Translations under genes and position numbers: made by a program
Part shown: positions 27,430 through 37,027 of the stretch, piece by piece
Numbering within the stretch: position 1 is the stretch's first letter
How the letters are laid out: each line of letters begins with the position of its first letter
Assembly: GCF_900143065.1 (NCBI RefSeq)
Contig: NZ_FRCX01000005.1
Span: 310,001-374,000, forward strand
Length of the DNA stretch: 64,000 nucleotides
Reading direction: 5' to 3'
Source: Duganella sacchari
GTDB taxonomy: Bacteria > Pseudomonadota > Gammaproteobacteria > Burkholderiales > Burkholderiaceae_D
The notes under the pieces: generated by a model
Databases searched by the model: none
The model's input: the letters and a program-made list of their open reading frames with translations, nothing else
What the model was told of the DNA's origin: nothing

Positions 27430-28425
27430 ATGAAACTTTCACAACTTAGTTTGACGGTTGCAGCACTGTTTATCGCTGCCAGCGCGTCCGCGGCTGACCC
27501 AAAACTGGGCATCGTGTATGACGCGGGCGGCAAGTTCGACAAGTCGTTTAACCAGTCCGCTTTTGAAGGCGCCACGCGCTTCAAGAAGGAAACCAATATC
27601 AATTTCATCGAGGTGCAAGCCTCCAGCGATACCCAGGCTGAACAGGTGCTGCGCGGCCTCGCCCGCAAGAACCTGGACCTGATCGCCTCGATCGGCTTCG
27701 CCCAGCAGGCTGCCGTGCAGAAGGTCGCCAAGGAATTCCCGAAAGTCCGCTTTGTGCTGATCGACGGCGTGGCGCAGGGCGCCAACGTCAACTCGATCAC
27801 CTTTAAGGAAGAAGAAGGTTCGTACCTGGTGGGCGTGGCTGCGGCCCTGGCCTCCAAGTCGAAAAAGATCGGCTTCATCGGCGGTGTCGACATCCCGCTG
27901 ATCCGCACCTTCTCGTGCGGCTACGCGCAGGGCGCCAAGGCCGTCAACCCGAAAGTGGAAGTGACTTCCAACATGGTCGGCACCACCTCCGACTCGTGGA
28001 ACAATCCGGCCAAGGGCGGTGAACTGGCCCGTTCGCAATTCGACCGCGGCGTGGACGTGGTGTTTGCCGTGGCCGGCGGTTCGGGCCTGGGCACGCTGCA
28101 GACCGCCAAGGAAAAAGGCAAGCTGGCGATCGGTGTCGACTCCAACCAGAATCACCTGTACCCAGGCAGCGTGCTGACCTCGATGGTCAAGCGCGTCGAC
28201 AACGCCGTGTACGACTCCTTCATGCAAATGAAGGCAGGCACCTGGAAGGCCGGCGTCACCGCCAAAGGCCTGAAAGAAGGCGGCGTCGACTGGGCGCTGG
28301 ACGAGAACAACCGCAAGCTGATCACGCCGGAAATCGAAAAGCGTGTGACGGGTGCGCGTAAGGATATTATCGATGGCAAGGTCAAGGTCATCGATATCCG
28401 TTCGGGTACTGCCTGCCCGGTCTAA
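27430..28425 (+). CDS. BMP-family nucleoside-binding protein of ABC importer
   Basis: 331 residues. Cleavable signal peptide (MKLSQLSLTVAALFIAASAS) with no lipobox, so the protein should be soluble in the periplasm. Motifs GIVYDAGGKFDKSFNQSAFEG, GSYLVGVAAALASKSKKIG and GVDSNQN are those of BMP/PnrA (Bmp) proteins, which bind purine and pyrimidine nucleosides. AGGAG (27418-27422) supports the ATG at 27430. TACAAT at 27401-27406 is a possible -10. Heads the importer operon. Confidence 0.92.
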   Translation: MKLSQLSLTVAALFIAASASAADPKLGIVYDAGGKFDKSFNQSAFEGATRFKKETNINFIEVQASSDTQAEQVLRGLARKNLDLIASIGFAQQAAVQKVAKEFPKVRFVLIDGVAQGANVNSITFKEEEGSYLVGVAAALASKSKKIGFIGGVDIPLIRTFSCGYAQGAKAVNPKVEVTSNMVGTTSDSWNNPAKGGELARSQFDRGVDVVFAVAGGSGLGTLQTAKEKGKLAIGVDSNQNHLYPGSVLTSMVKRVDNAVYDSFMQMKAGTWKAGVTAKGLKEGGVDWALDENNRKLITPEIEKRVTGARKDIIDGKVKVIDIRSGTACPV

Positions 28426-28441
28426 CATCTGTTTGAACACG

Positions 28442-28480
28442 AAACGCGCCGCCGGGGCTTTTCCCCCGTGCGGCGCGTTT
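28442..28480 (+). terminator. Strong hairpin between binding-protein and ATPase genes
   Basis: AAACGCGCCGC (28442-28452) pairs with GCGGCGCGTTT (28470-28480); the inner GGGG/CCCC extends the stem, with a short bulge. The trailing TTTAACATTTT could terminate some transcripts, leaving excess binding protein, or protect its mRNA 3' end. Confidence 0.65.
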
Positions 28481-28513
28481 AACATTTTAATTAACTGCAC
28501 CGAAAACGATCCT

Positions 28514-30043
28514 ATGCAGCCAGCAGTAGAATTTCGCGGCATCTCCAAGCATTTCGGAGCTGTAAAAGCGAACACGGACGTCAGCTTCTCCATTGCCAAG
28601 GGTTCCATCCATGGCCTGGTGGGCGAGAACGGCGCCGGCAAATCGACCCTGATGAGCATCCTGTACGGATACTACCGCGCCGACGGCGGGGAGATCCTGC
28701 TCGATGGCCAGGCGCGCCGCATCCACAACAGCCAGGAGGCGATTGCCCTCGGCATCGGCATGGTGCACCAGCACTTCATGCTGGTCGAGAACATGACCGT
28801 GCTCGATAACGTCATGCTGGGCAGCGAAGGCGGTTTCAAACTCAACGCCAAGCGCGCCAAGGTGGAAGCGGAACTGCGCGAGATCTGCAAGCGCTACCGC
28901 CTGGACGTCGATCCGCTGGCCACCATCCATGATCTGTCGGTGGGCGCGCAGCAGCGCGTGGAGATCCTCAAGCAGATCTACCGCAGCGCCAACATCCTGA
29001 TCCTGGACGAGCCGACTGCGGTGCTGACTGCACAGGAAACCGAATCGCTGTTCGAGATCCTGCGCCTGTTCAAGGAACAGGGCAAGACCATCATCCTGAT
29101 CACGCACAAGCTGCAAGAGATCCTCGACATCACCGACACCGTCACCGTGATGCGCGGCGGCCGCGTGATCGGCGCCGTGCCGACCGCCGGCACCACCAAG
29201 GAAGACCTGGCCAATATGATGGTCGGCCGTCCGATTGAAAACAACCTGCCGCGCAAACCATACAACCCGGGCGCACCGGTGCTGGAAGTGGACCAGCTGC
29301 AGCTGCTGGACGATCAGGGCGTCAAGCTGCTGGCCGACATCGGCTTCACGCTGCGCGCCGGCGAGATCGTCGCGATTGCCGGCGTGTCCGGCAACGGCCA
29401 GAGTGAACTCATGGAGATCCTGTCGGGCATGCGCCTGCCAACCTCCGGCAAGCTGAATTTCCTCAACAAGGCCCTGCCCTTCGCCGGCCGCTCGGATGCC
29501 GATGGCCTGCCGCGCACCTTCCGCGAACTGGGCATCGCCCACGTGCCGGAAGACCGCTTGCGCGATGGCGTGATCAAGGCCTTCTCGGTCATGCACAACA
29601 CCATCTTCGGCTACCAGGACAAGCTGAAAAATCGCTGGGGCCTGCTGGACTTCAAGGCCATCGCGGCGCGCTGCGCGGAGCTGATGAAGAACTTTGACGT
29701 GCGTCCGAACAACCACGACCTGCGTATCGGCCTGCTGTCCGGCGGTAACCAGCAGAAGGTGGTGATCGCGCGCGAAGTGCTGGCGCAGCCCAAGCTGATG
29801 CTGGTCGGCCAGCCGACGCGCGGCGTCGACATCGGCACCATCGAAAGCATCCACACCCAGCTGCTCAAGCTGCGTGATGAAGGCGTGGCCATCCTGCTGG
29901 TCTCCGTGGAGCTGGAAGAAGTGCGCGCGCTGGCGGACCGTATCCTGGTCATGTGCGGCGGCCGTATCACCGGCGAACTGAAAATTGAAGAATTCGACAC
30001 CACCCGCATCGGCCTGCTGATGGGGGGCATGCATAAATCATGA
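28514..30043 (+). CDS. BMP-type nucleoside ABC transporter, duplicated ATPase
   Basis: 509 residues with two ATPase domains in one chain, as in sugar/nucleoside importers. First domain: Walker A GENGAGKST, signature LSVGAQQRVEI, Walker B ILILDEPTAVLT. Second: degenerate Walker A GVSGNGQSEL and signature LLSGGNQQKVVIAREV. The ATG at 28514 is the family start; the frame remains open upstream but overlaps the intergenic hairpin. Overlaps the first permease gene by 4 bases (ATGA). Confidence 0.94.
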   Translation: MQPAVEFRGISKHFGAVKANTDVSFSIAKGSIHGLVGENGAGKSTLMSILYGYYRADGGEILLDGQARRIHNSQEAIALGIGMVHQHFMLVENMTVLDNVMLGSEGGFKLNAKRAKVEAELREICKRYRLDVDPLATIHDLSVGAQQRVEILKQIYRSANILILDEPTAVLTAQETESLFEILRLFKEQGKTIILITHKLQEILDITDTVTVMRGGRVIGAVPTAGTTKEDLANMMVGRPIENNLPRKPYNPGAPVLEVDQLQLLDDQGVKLLADIGFTLRAGEIVAIAGVSGNGQSELMEILSGMRLPTSGKLNFLNKALPFAGRSDADGLPRTFRELGIAHVPEDRLRDGVIKAFSVMHNTIFGYQDKLKNRWGLLDFKAIAARCAELMKNFDVRPNNHDLRIGLLSGGNQQKVVIAREVLAQPKLMLVGQPTRGVDIGTIESIHTQLLKLRDEGVAILLVSVELEEVRALADRILVMCGGRITGELKIEEFDTTRIGLLMGGMHKS

Positions 30044-31116
30044 ATAAAGACCTGCCACGCTGGGCCACTGCGTTTGTCATGCCCGTACTGAACCTGCTGT
30101 CCGCCATGCTGGTGACGGCACTGGTGATCCATCTGCTGGGCGAAAGCCCGACCGAATCGCTGGCCATCCTGGTCAACAGCGCCGTCGTCAATCCGGAAGG
30201 CCTGAGCTACACGCTGTTCTATGCCTCGACCTTTATCTTCACCGGCCTGGCGGTTTCGATCGCCATGCAGGCCGGCCTGTTCAACATCGGCGCCGAAGGC
30301 CAGATGTATGTGGGCGGCCTGGGTCTGGCCTGGGCCATGCTGGCGTTCGACCACACGCTGCCGGCCTGGATCCTGATCCCGGTCGGCATCCTGGGCGCGG
30401 CGCTGTTTGGCGCGCTGTGGTCCTTCCTGCCCGGTTTCCTGCAGGCGAAGCGCGGCAGCCACGTGGTGGTGACCACCATCATGTTCAACTTCATCGCCTC
30501 GCAGCTCATGAACTTCGTGATCGTGAAATACATGATCCCGGACGGCGAGCAGAACCCTGCCAGCCGCGCGTTTGCCGCCGCTGCCGAAATGCCGCGCCTG
30601 AACCAGTGGTTCCCCATCCTCGGCGAGACGCCATTCAACATCAGCTTCTTCCTGGCGATTATCGCGCTGGTGATTTACGGTGTGGTGGTGTCGCGTTCCG
30701 CGTGGGGCTTCAAGCTGCGCGCGACCGGCCTCAATCCGCATGCGGCGCACTACGCCGGCATCCGCATCAGCAAAATGATCATCATTGTCATGCTGATTTC
30801 GGGTGCACTGGCCGGCCTGGGCGCGGTCAATTCCATCATGGGTTCGACCCACTACCTGTCGCTCAACTTCGTTGGTGGCGCAGGCTTCATCGGCATTGCG
30901 ATTGCGCTCATGGGACGCCAGCATCCGGTCGGCATCTTCCTGTCGGCCGTGCTGTTTGGCGCGCTGACGCAAGGCGGCTTTGACCTGTCGCTGGAAAAGC
31001 AGAACATCCCGCCAGAGATGGTGATTCTGGTGCAGGGCGTAATCATCCTGTTCTGCGGCGCGATGGAAAATATGTACGGCCCGGCCATCGCCAAAATGCT
31101 CAAACTGAAGAAGTGA
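30040..31116 (+). CDS. Nucleoside ABC transporter permease 1
   Basis: 358 residues, about eight to ten membrane helices. BPD_transp_2/branched-chain-type permease with GLFNIGAEGQMYVGG, HVVVTTIMFNFIASQ and RATGLNPHAAHYAGI, the signatures of the BMP/NupB-like subunit. Translationally coupled to the ATPase gene (ATGA) and 7 bases before the second permease. Forms the inner-membrane channel with the next gene's product. Confidence 0.93.
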   Translation: MNKDLPRWATAFVMPVLNLLSAMLVTALVIHLLGESPTESLAILVNSAVVNPEGLSYTLFYASTFIFTGLAVSIAMQAGLFNIGAEGQMYVGGLGLAWAMLAFDHTLPAWILIPVGILGAALFGALWSFLPGFLQAKRGSHVVVTTIMFNFIASQLMNFVIVKYMIPDGEQNPASRAFAAAAEMPRLNQWFPILGETPFNISFFLAIIALVIYGVVVSRSAWGFKLRATGLNPHAAHYAGIRISKMIIIVMLISGALAGLGAVNSIMGSTHYLSLNFVGGAGFIGIAIALMGRQHPVGIFLSAVLFGALTQGGFDLSLEKQNIPPEMVILVQGVIILFCGAMENMYGPAIAKMLKLKK

Positions 31117-31123
31117 GGACGAT

Positions 31124-32095
31124 ATGACTTTTGATGACCTGCATATCGGCAGTATCCTGGTATCGACCGTGCGCAATGCGCCGGTGCTGATTTTCGCCGG
31201 CATGGCCGGCCTGTTCGCCGAACGTTCGGGCGTGATCGACATTGGCCTGGAAGGCAAGATCCTGGCGTCGGCCTTCGTCTCGGCCGCCGTCGCCTTCACC
31301 ACCCAGAACCCATGGTACGGCGTGATGGCCGGCATGCTGGTGTCGGTGCTGCTGGCAACGCTGCAGGCGTATGTCGCCATCTCGCAAAAGGGCAATCAGC
31401 TGGTGGCCGGTATCGCCATCAACATCGCCATGAGCGGCCTGACCTTCGTGGTGGCGCAATACATCTTCCAGCAAGGCGGGCGTACGCCGGACCTGGGCTC
31501 GGCGCGCCTGTTCGACGTGGTGCTGCCCGGTTCTGCGGCCGTGGAGAATATCCCCTTCCTCGGCTGGCTGTACGCGCATCTGATCGGCGGCCATTCGGTG
31601 CTGGTGTATGTGGCCTTCCTGCTGGTGCCGCTGGTGCACTGGGTGGTCTACCACAGCCGCTTCGGCCTGCGCCTGCGCGCCTGCGGCGAGAACCCGCATG
31701 CCGCCGATGCCGCCGGCGTCAGCGTGGAACGCCAGCGTTACTTCGCCATGCTGATCGCGGGCGCATTGTGCTCGCTGTCGGGCGCCTACCTGTCGATCGT
31801 GCAAAGTGGCTTCTTCCTGCGCGACATGTCGGCCGGTGCAGGCTACCTGGCGCTGACCGCCATGGTGTTCGGTAACTGGCGCCCGCTGTACACCTTCCTG
31901 GGCTGTTTGATGTTCGGCTTCTTCGGCGCCGTGCAGATCCAGATCGAAGGCGTGGAACTGCCCGTGGTTGGCCGCCTGCCGGGCGCGCTGATCCAGATGG
32001 TACCGTACGTGCTGACCGTGATCGTACTGGCGGGCCTGATGGCCAAGTCGGTGGCGCCAAAAGCGCTGGGTACGCCGTTCGTCAAGTCCCGCTAA
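31124..32095 (+). CDS. Nucleoside ABC transporter permease 2
   Basis: 323 residues. Second BPD_transp_2 permease; motifs FAERSGVIDIGLEGKILASA, VAGIAINIAMSGL and RACGENPHAADAAGVSV are typical of the NupC-like partner in BMP importers. Multiple membrane helices. Last gene of the importer operon, followed by a perfect hairpin. With the nearby deo/xapA/psu genes, a nucleoside substrate is the best inference. Confidence 0.93.
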   Translation: MTFDDLHIGSILVSTVRNAPVLIFAGMAGLFAERSGVIDIGLEGKILASAFVSAAVAFTTQNPWYGVMAGMLVSVLLATLQAYVAISQKGNQLVAGIAINIAMSGLTFVVAQYIFQQGGRTPDLGSARLFDVVLPGSAAVENIPFLGWLYAHLIGGHSVLVYVAFLLVPLVHWVVYHSRFGLRLRACGENPHAADAAGVSVERQRYFAMLIAGALCSLSGAYLSIVQSGFFLRDMSAGAGYLALTAMVFGNWRPLYTFLGCLMFGFFGAVQIQIEGVELPVVGRLPGALIQMVPYVLTVIVLAGLMAKSVAPKALGTPFVKSR

Positions 32096-32110
32096 AGCCT
32101 CTTCCTGCAG

Positions 32111-32135
32111 GACAGCAGGCCGGTGGCCTGCTGTC
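32111..32135. terminator. Perfect hairpin between convergent genes
   Basis: GACAGCAGGCC (32111-32121) and GGCCTGCTGTC (32125-32135), 11-base stem with loop GGT. It sits between the converging ABC importer operon and the isochorismatase-like gene and probably terminates the importer transcript; there is no strong T-run on either side. Confidence 0.6.
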
Positions 32136-32141
32136 TGTCTC

Positions 32142-32663
32142 CTAAAAAACGATCTCTTCGCTGTTCAGCAACTGGATGCCGCCGAAATTGCGCCAGGTCG
32201 CATTATGGTGTTCGATAATGCTGGCCGCGTTGAGGTGCGCGCGGTCGCGCGTGGTGTGGGCATCCATCGCCAGCGTGACCGGATAACCGCTGCTGGCGGC
32301 GTGCCGTACATTCGTATCCACACAAAACTCGGTCGCGAAGCCGCAGATCACCAGGCGCTGGATCCCCTGCTCGTTCAGGAACGCTTTTAAGCCAGTGTTG
32401 AAAAAGCCGTCGCACTGGTTTTTAGGGCTGACAAAGTCGCCTGCCTGCGGCGCAATCGCTTCCGGAAACGCCCAGCCTTTGCCGTTCAAGGCCCATTCGG
32501 TGCCAGCTTCATCGTGCTGGATGTAGATAATCTGCGTACCGCTGGCGCGTGCTTTTGCGATCAGCTTGCGGATTCGTTCCATCACCACGTCGGCCTGATA
32601 GCCCGCTGGCGATTCGGTAAAGACTGCATTTTGAAAATCAATGACCATCAGCGCAGCGCGCAT
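32142..32663 (-). CDS. Isochorismatase-family cysteine hydrolase
   Basis: 173 residues. Catalytic triad candidates: Asp in ALMVIDFQNAVF, a Lys in NGKGWAFPEA or SPKNQCDGF, and Cys in ICGFATEFCVDTNVRHA. The fold hydrolyses amides or isochorismate-like substrates; many members act on nicotinamide, ureidoacrylate or N-carbamoyl compounds, so a link to pyrimidine or purine degradation is possible but unproven. ATG at 32663 follows AGGAG; a GTG two codons upstream is an alternative. Confidence 0.85.
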   Translation of the reverse strand: MRAALMVIDFQNAVFTESPAGYQADVVMERIRKLIAKARASGTQIIYIQHDEAGTEWALNGKGWAFPEAIAPQAGDFVSPKNQCDGFFNTGLKAFLNEQGIQRLVICGFATEFCVDTNVRHAASSGYPVTLAMDAHTTRDRAHLNAASIIEHHNATWRNFGGIQLLNSEEIVF

Positions 32664-32675
32664 ACACACTCCTAG

Positions 32676-33032
32676 CTAAAATTTTTTCATATACGACAGC
32701 AGATCGGCGAGCTGCTGTTCATCCTTGATTCCCCAGAAGCGCATACTGGTTCCCGGTACCACATCATGCGGCGCCCGCAGGAAGGCTGCCAGCGTCTTCT
32801 CATCCCACACCAGTCCGGACTTTTTCATCGCCTCCGAATATTTATAGTCCCTGGTCGATGCGGAGCGGCGGCCAACGATGGCGTTCAACTGCGGCCCGTA
32901 ACCCGCACTCGCATACGGTCCTACCGCATGACAGGAAGCACAACGCTGGAACAGCGCCGCACCATTCTTTGGATCACCGGCGGCAGCGGCCTGCCCGGCC
33001 AAAAACAGCGTCAACAAAAAATAAGCGCGCAT
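32676..33032 (-). CDS. Small periplasmic c-type cytochrome
   Basis: 118 residues. Signal peptide (MRAYFLLTLFLAGQAAAAG), heme-binding CASCH (Cys31, Cys34, His35) and a distal Met in GTSMRFWGI (Met97): a class I cytochrome c, close to mitochondrial-type c2. An in-frame ATG at 33050 is another possible start. The start follows a T-run belonging to the upstream terminator. Separated from the hydrolase by 12 bases; the electron partner is not evident. Confidence 0.88.
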   Translation of the reverse strand: MRAYFLLTLFLAGQAAAAGDPKNGAALFQRCASCHAVGPYASAGYGPQLNAIVGRRSASTRDYKYSEAMKKSGLVWDEKTLAAFLRAPHDVVPGTSMRFWGIKDEQQLADLLSYMKKF

Positions 33033-33051
33033 AAAAAAACCCGGAGCCATA

Positions 33052-33082
33052 TCGGGCAAGGCGGCAAGCGCGCCTTGCCCGA
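33052..33082 (-). terminator. Intrinsic terminator after the zincin/periplasmic gene pair
   Basis: Perfect 12-base stem TCGGGCAAGGCG (33052-33063) / CGCCTTGCCCGA (33071-33082). In the minus direction a T7 run (33033-33039) follows after 12 bases and abuts the cytochrome start. Confidence 0.68.
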
Positions 33083-33094
33083 ACCGGTCCAACC

Positions 33095-33526
33095 TTATTC
33101 AGTGGCGAAGTAAGCACACTCCACCGCATTGACAGACACCGGCGAGGATAAGCTAAGCACTGCCGGCTCAACTTCGCGCGCGTGACCAAGCATGTGCGCC
33201 GAAATGTACAGCGTATGGTCGAGGATTCTGCCTTTGAAATGATTGGATGCTTTGGTAAAAGCCGCGGCACGCACCAGATAATGCAATTGGCCAGGCACCG
33301 CCGCCATCCCCATCAGCGCCGGATCGACTTCTTTCAGCTTGGCCTCGCCTAATATGCGCTCGGCATTCACCAACTGTTCACCCGTAAGCTGCACCACGCG
33401 ATCAGCGGCGACGGACGGCGCAACCGGCTGGATGGCCTTCCCGGAACATAGTGCCTCCGCCGACATGGCGGAACCAGCCACGCCAACCAGGGCCAACGCC
33501 AGGACGCTACTTATCAAATTTCCCAT
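33095..33526 (-). CDS. Unrecognised periplasmic protein
   Basis: 143 residues with a signal peptide (MGNLISSVLALALVGVAGSA, cleavage near MSA). Mature part contains two Cys (ALCSGK near the start and VECAYF near the end), which may form a disulfide. No family recognised. It starts 9 bases after the zincin gene and the two end at one terminator, so they form a two-gene unit. A protease inhibitor, immunity protein or chaperone for the zincin is conceivable; context is the only basis. Confidence 0.65.
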   Translation of the reverse strand: MGNLISSVLALALVGVAGSAMSAEALCSGKAIQPVAPSVAADRVVQLTGEQLVNAERILGEAKLKEVDPALMGMAAVPGQLHYLVRAAAFTKASNHFKGRILDHTLYISAHMLGHAREVEPAVLSLSSPVSVNAVECAYFATE

Positions 33527-33535
33527 AGAGAATTT

Positions 33536-34129
33536 TCAGTAAATTTGCATACCGGAATAGTTATCGAAGAACATGCAGTCTGCGGAGTCCATCGCTTCAA
33601 CCCGCGGGCCACCGCCACCGCCGCCACCGCCGCCGATGATCTGGATACCCGCGTTGCCACCGCAGTAATTATCATACAAGGCGGCCGCCTCGTTCGCATT
33701 CATATGGTCGCCATAGGTCCCCATCAGGCCAGGCTGGTTGACAACGCCTGCGCTACCTTCGGTATAGCTATCTTTCAACCCGATATTGTGGGTCAGTTCA
33801 TGCGCAACGGTGTAATTATCGGAAGACGGGTAAAGGTAGACATTATTCCCGCCAACTTCAGCATAGGCGCGCGGCGCAGCATCGTTGGTCGCCACGCCGT
33901 TGTGGAACACCGTGCCGCCCGCGCCATTGACCAGCGCCACATTGACTGAGATATCTCTGCCGTCTGCTGTATGATAATTTCCATCCACAAATTGTTTTGT
34001 TGAATTTATGATAGTGCTCGAATCGACAGCGCTCTCATTTTTGAATGGCAGAATGATGGTGATCTCACTCGAATTACCATTGGTCGTGCAGACACCGGTC
34101 AGATTGGGATTGGTTACGACAGCAGTCAT
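33536..34129 (-). CDS. Zincin metalloprotease without signal peptide, Gly-rich tail
   Basis: 197 residues. Zinc site HELTHNIGLKD (His110, Glu111, His114, then Gly117 and Asp120), the HExxHxxGxxD form of reprolysin/metzincin-like peptidases. The N-terminus (MTAVVTNPNLTGVCTTNGN) is polar, with no signal peptide and no double-glycine leader. A run of nine glycines lies near residues 164-172. Base composition is visibly more AT-rich than neighbours, suggesting transfer. GAGAAG precedes the ATG. How it is exported, if at all, is unclear. Confidence 0.75.
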   Translation of the reverse strand: MTAVVTNPNLTGVCTTNGNSSEITIILPFKNESAVDSSTIINSTKQFVDGNYHTADGRDISVNVALVNGAGGTVFHNGVATNDAAPRAYAEVGGNNVYLYPSSDNYTVAHELTHNIGLKDSYTEGSAGVVNQPGLMGTYGDHMNANEAAALYDNYCGGNAGIQIIGGGGGGGGGPRVEAMDSADCMFFDNYSGMQIY

Positions 34130-34154
34130 GTTCTTCTCAAAAAGTTAAAGGAAA

Positions 34155-34176
34155 TGCACACATTGTAAAATGTGCA
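34155..34176. promoter_or_regulatory. Inverted repeat upstream of zincin gene
   Basis: TGCACA (34155-34160) and TGTGCA (34171-34176) enclose CACATT-GTAA-AATGTG (34159-34174); dyad about 25-45 bases before the zincin start in an AT-rich gap. A regulator binding site is likely. Confidence 0.45.
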
Positions 34177-34243
34177 ATGATGCAATCCTAGCATCAACAA
34201 TCGCTTTTTGTGAAGTTGTTTTATAGCAACAAACTGACACCGC

Positions 34244-36232
34244 TCAGCGCAAACGCAGCCGATCCTGTGGCGCGGCGGCAGCGCGGGCCGGCATAGCGGC
34301 GGCGCCACGATCCAGCTTGAACACGCTGACCGCCTGCGCCAGCGTCGCCGCCTGCTCTTTCAGACTTTCCGCCGCAGCTGCAGCCTGCTCCACCAGCGCC
34401 GCGTTCTGCTGGGTCACGCCATCCATCTCGGTGATGGCCTGGTTGACCTGCGTAATGCCCTGGCTCTGCTCCGCCGTGGCGACCGTGATTTCACTCATGA
34501 TCTCCGTTACGCGGCGCACGCTGGCCACCACTTCATCCATGGTGCTGCCGGCTTCGTCCACCAGGCGGCTGCCATCGGCCACCTTGCCGACCGAGTCATC
34601 GATCAGCACCTTGATCTCCTTGGCCGCAGCGGCACTGCGCTGCGCCAGGCTGCGCACTTCCGACGCCACCACCGCAAAGCCGCGCCCCTGCTCGCCAGCG
34701 CGCGCTGCCTCCACCGCCGCATTCAGGGCCAGGATATTGGTCTGGAAAGCGATGCCATCGATGACGCTGATGATATCGACGATCTTGCTGGACGACTCAT
34801 TGATCGACGCCATCGTGGCCACCACCTGCGCCACCACCGCACCGCTGCGCTGCGCCACTGCGGACGCCGAATCTGCCAGCTGATTGGCCTGGCGCGCATT
34901 GTCGGCATTTTCCTTGACGGTGCTGGTCAGCTCCTCCACCGAGGCCGCCGTCTCTTCCAGCGCGCTGGCCTGCTGCTCGGTGCGCGCGGACAGGTCGCTG
35001 TTCCCGTGCGAGATCTCGGAACTGCCACGCTCCACATTCTCGGCACTGGCGCTGACCTGCAACAGCACGTCATGGATATTGCCGACGAACTGATTGAAGC
35101 CGGTGCCGATCACCGCCAGCTCGTCGTTGCCGCTCACTTCCAGCTTCACGCTCAGGTCCGCATCGCCGCCGGCCAGCGCCGTCATGCGTTCACCGAGTTT
35201 GCGCAGCGGCTCGGTCAGGCGAAACACCACGGTAATCAGGATAAACGCCGTCGCCACCGCGCACACCAGCGAGACTATCAGCGTGTACATCAGCAGTTCG
35301 CGCGCCGGCGCGGTCGCTACACGTTTCGGGAAGGTCAGCTGCACCGACCACGGCGCCGTCTCGGCGTGGATGAACAACGGCTGCAGCAGGTGCACCGTCC
35401 CCTGGTCATCCTCGTATTCATAGGTCTGTCCCTGGCGTATGCGTTCCAGCGCCGCTGGCGGCAGGTCATCCGCTTTCTTGCCCAGCTTTTCCGCCACCGG
35501 ATGGCTGGCATACAGGCCGCCACTCGAGATCAGTGTCAGCTTGCCGCCTTCGATGACTTTCAGCTCAGCGAGAATCTTGCCCAGGCGGGTCAGCATGAAG
35601 TCCGCGCTGGCCGTGCCTTTGAACTGGCCGCCTATCATGATCGGCGACACCAGCGACGCCATCAGCGTCGGCTTGCCATCTACCGGATAGATATACGGCT
35701 CGGTGAAGAACACCTTGCCGCTGCGCTTGGGGATGTCATACCAGTCGTTGGCGCCAGGCGCGCTGTCAAACACGATCGGCTCCACGTGCGGCGTACCGCT
35801 CGGGGTGCGCGTCCAATACGGCATGAAGCGCCCGCTCGCATCGTACAGCGGCAGCTTGCCGGCAAACTCGGCGTCCTTGCCATCCAGCGCGTTCGGCTCC
35901 CAGGTGACGGCGGCGCCGATCAGGTCATCCGATCCCGCCAGCGTCGCCTTGACCATCTCGTTGATCTGGTCGCGCGCCAGTGCCTGATTGGCGCCGCGCG
36001 TGCTGCGCATGGCCGCCGACAGGTTGATCACCGCCGACAGATTGGTGGCGATACGCGCTTGCAGCGTCCCGGCCACTTCGCGCGCCGAGGTCCGCGCCAG
36101 ATTCATCGCCGCCGCCTCCGCACTGGCGCTGCTGCGTATGCCGGTGACGGTGGCCGTGACCGCCAGACTGAGGACCACCAGCGCGGTGGCCGCCGCGCAG
36201 ATTTTGCCATTCAAGGAAAGTGAAATCGCCAT
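34244..36232 (-). CDS. Methyl-accepting chemotaxis protein
   Basis: 662 residues. N-terminal membrane helix, a large periplasmic dCache-like sensor (about residues 35-300; [37 protein letters not shown]), second helix, HAMP (about 330-385) and a signalling domain with hairpin tip region around [20 protein letters not shown] and [19 protein letters not shown]. Detects small extracellular ligands and feeds CheA/CheW. No C-terminal CheR-binding pentapeptide. It lies 18 bases downstream of the TorF-type porin gene and may share its transcript. Confidence 0.94.
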   Translation of the reverse strand: MAISLSLNGKICAAATALVVLSLAVTATVTGIRSSASAEAAAMNLARTSAREVAGTLQARIATNLSAVINLSAAMRSTRGANQALARDQINEMVKATLAGSDDLIGAAVTWEPNALDGKDAEFAGKLPLYDASGRFMPYWTRTPSGTPHVEPIVFDSAPGANDWYDIPKRSGKVFFTEPYIYPVDGKPTLMASLVSPIMIGGQFKGTASADFMLTRLGKILAELKVIEGGKLTLISSGGLYASHPVAEKLGKKADDLPPAALERIRQGQTYEYEDDQGTVHLLQPLFIHAETAPWSVQLTFPKRVATAPARELLMYTLIVSLVCAVATAFILITVVFRLTEPLRKLGERMTALAGGDADLSVKLEVSGNDELAVIGTGFNQFVGNIHDVLLQVSASAENVERGSSEISHGNSDLSARTEQQASALEETAASVEELTSTVKENADNARQANQLADSASAVAQRSGAVVAQVVATMASINESSSKIVDIISVIDGIAFQTNILALNAAVEAARAGEQGRGFAVVASEVRSLAQRSAAAAKEIKVLIDDSVGKVADGSRLVDEAGSTMDEVVASVRRVTEIMSEITVATAEQSQGITQVNQAITEMDGVTQQNAALVEQAAAAAESLKEQAATLAQAVSVFKLDRGAAAMPARAAAAPQDRLRLR

Positions 36233-36250
36233 AAATAATCGCTGTAAGAA

Positions 36251-37027
36251 TCAGAAGGATCTGGTCAGCGCCAGCACCAGCGTGCCCTGCGCGGGATTGG
36301 AGGTTTCGATCACGCCGGCAGAATTGGGAATGCCCAGCGTGTAGTTGTCATAGGCGTTGGTCAGTGCATGCGCCCTGGTGTAGGCGGCCGACACCGTCCA
36401 CCCAGGCGCCACCAGCTTGCTGAAACCCACCTTGTAATCGCGCCAGTTCCACATGCTGTTGTGGGCCACGCGGCCATGGCCGAAGTGCAGATTGAGCGTC
36501 CAGCCATTGCCCAGGTCCGGATTGGCGCCGATGTCCAGATAGCCGGTGCCGCGCGCGTTCTCGATGCCGAAGAATTCCGGCGTCACCGTGTAGTTGTATT
36601 TGGCGTAGGCGAACTTGTAGGTCAGGCCCAGCGCCACTTCGCCGTAGTTATAGGTGGTGTGGCTGGCGTTGTATTCGGCGCCCGGATAGAGGTAGTGGTA
36701 GTAGCCGACGCTGTAGCCCACATCGCCGACAGTGGCGCCGTAATTGCCATACACGTCCCATTCAACGGTGCCGTTTTCAACGAAGCGATTGCTGACCGTG
36801 GACAGCCAGGTGCCGGCCGAAAATCCGTTCGGGGCGGCGTAATCGAAACCGCCTTGCAGTGCGGGCTTGCCCCAGGTCTGGCGGAAGCCGCGCGATATGT
36901 ACTGCGACGCCAGCGTGACGTTCGCGGTGAACGGTGATATTTCCGGCGCGGGCGCGGTCTGCGCGCGCGCCGGCAGCGCGCCACCATACAGCATGGCCAA
37001 TATGCATGCACTCAATGCGTACCTCAT
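36251..37027 (-). CDS. TorF-family putative porin
   Basis: 258 residues. Signal peptide (MRYALSACILAMLYGGALPA, then RAQ), followed by an outer-membrane beta-barrel: ANVTLASQYISRGFRQTWGK is the family's N-terminal signature and the protein ends in a barrel-type aromatic Phe (LALTRSF). Such proteins are small porins of unknown substrate. Upstream of the chemoreceptor on the same strand. Confidence 0.85.
   Translation of the reverse strand: MRYALSACILAMLYGGALPARAQTAPAPEISPFTANVTLASQYISRGFRQTWGKPALQGGFDYAAPNGFSAGTWLSTVSNRFVENGTVEWDVYGNYGATVGDVGYSVGYYHYLYPGAEYNASHTTYNYGEVALGLTYKFAYAKYNYTVTPEFFGIENARGTGYLDIGANPDLGNGWTLNLHFGHGRVAHNSMWNWRDYKVGFSKLVAPGWTVSAAYTRAHALTNAYDNYTLGIPNSAGVIETSNPAQGTLVLALTRSF

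Noticed and set aside
33536..34129. Zincin as a fourth cargo of the C39 exporter
   Set aside because: Contains a Gly run but no double-glycine leader at its N-terminus, and lies on the other strand 4 kb away.
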